This document shows, piece after piece, positions 20,429 to 20,529 of a DNA stretch of 20,529 nucleotides. Below the pieces are notes generated by a model, which searched no databases, was not told the origin of the DNA, and saw only the letters and a list, made by a program, of their open reading frames with translations. The translations under genes and the position numbers were made by a program. Each line of letters begins with the position of its first letter. Within the stretch, counting starts at the first letter, position 1. The stretch is from an uncultured bacterium (lineage in GTDB: Bacteria; Patescibacteriota; Saccharimonadia; Saccharimonadales; Saccharimonadaceae), in NCBI GenBank assembly GCA_938017895.1, contig CALIJI010000002.1, positions 1 to 20,529 of the forward strand, written 5' to 3'.

Positions 20429-20529
20429 TTATTTCCCAAGGTAGTATTCAGCAACTACGTTCAATTTTTCATCAAATTCGAATACCAATGGTGGGAAGTT
20501 AGGGATTTCCACGTCCATGATTTCGTCAT
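20429..20529 (-). CDS. gpmA: 2,3-bisphosphoglycerate-dependent phosphoglycerate mutase, C-terminal end (partial)
   Basis: The gene runs off the right edge; only the last 33 codons are present. The reading DEIMDVEIPNFPPLVFEFDEKLNVV followed by AEYYLGK and TAA matches the typical end of GpmA (IPTGxPLVYEFDxxL and YYLG are the family signature there). The enzyme interconverts 3- and 2-phosphoglycerate in glycolysis. The C-terminus stops right after YYLGK and lacks the longer tail of the E. coli enzyme. Its stop is 27 nt from the shared terminator. Confidence 0.8.
   Translation of the reverse strand, partial: DEIMDVEIPNFPPLVFEFDEKLNVVAEYYLGK

Noticed and set aside
1..20529. tRNA genes, rRNA genes or a CRISPR array
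   Set aside because: I scanned the intergenic gaps for a TTCRA/T-arm with acceptor pairing and for regularly spaced repeats and saw none; small intergenic sizes leave little room.

Overview
The window is an AT-rich, densely coded chromosomal segment that reads like a member of Candidatus Saccharibacteria (TM7, Patescibacteria/CPR). Three things point that way: a small-genome style of short intergenic gaps; several orphan short proteins beside universal genes; and pilin and G5/transglycosylase proteins of a Gram-positive-type envelope. The assignment is inference from gene content and protein style; no 16S rRNA gene is present to settle it. All 24 genes end in TAA (18) or TAG (6) and none in TGA. 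The reading frames need only the standard code.

Layout. 1-1712: a large serine recombinase of the TnpX/TndX type at the left edge, probably the right end of an integrated mobile element. 1782-3492: a minus-strand block with a type IV pilin, a YbaK-like protein and an orphan 129-residue protein. 3530-8127: pcrA helicase, then a free-standing structured non-coding RNA (about 5840-6011), then a G5/DUF348 cell-wall transglycosylase coupled to rsmA. 8196-8807: a second pilin paralogue on minus. 8883-11191: metG-tatD. 11256-12464: two overlapping orphan genes and a DUF218/YdcF protein. 12472-13719 (minus): tgt, divergent from a diacylglycerol-kinase-type gene at 13814. 14762-17549: ribosomal protein genes rplA, rplJ and rplL, with an orphan gene between rplA and rplJ and structured leaders on rplA and rplJ. 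17591-19237: three orphan genes, one of them a membrane protein. 19280-20371: queA. From 20429 to the right edge, on minus: the 3' end of gpmA.

Expression signals are unusually legible. Nearly every promoter is a -35 of the TTGAnT/TTGCTT kind, a spacer of 17 bases (rarely 16) and a TAtAAT/TAAAAT -10. Two classes of 5' end stand out. For ybaK-like, pcrA, pilin 2, tgt, dagK-like and queA the -10 ends exactly 6 nt before the ATG (9-10 nt for metG and the G5 gene), so their mRNAs should be leaderless. The ribosomal genes, pilin 1 and the orphan small genes instead have a real 5' UTR with a Shine-Dalgarno site, and in several cases a hairpin starting at the predicted +1.

The most interesting element is the intergenic RNA at 5840-6011. 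It has its own promoter, a 5'-terminal helix starting at +1 and an intrinsic terminator. Between its two main helices it carries a stretch identical to the anti-Shine-Dalgarno tail of 16S rRNA. In a genome mixing leaderless and SD-led mRNAs, such an RNA could discriminate between the two; that is a hypothesis.
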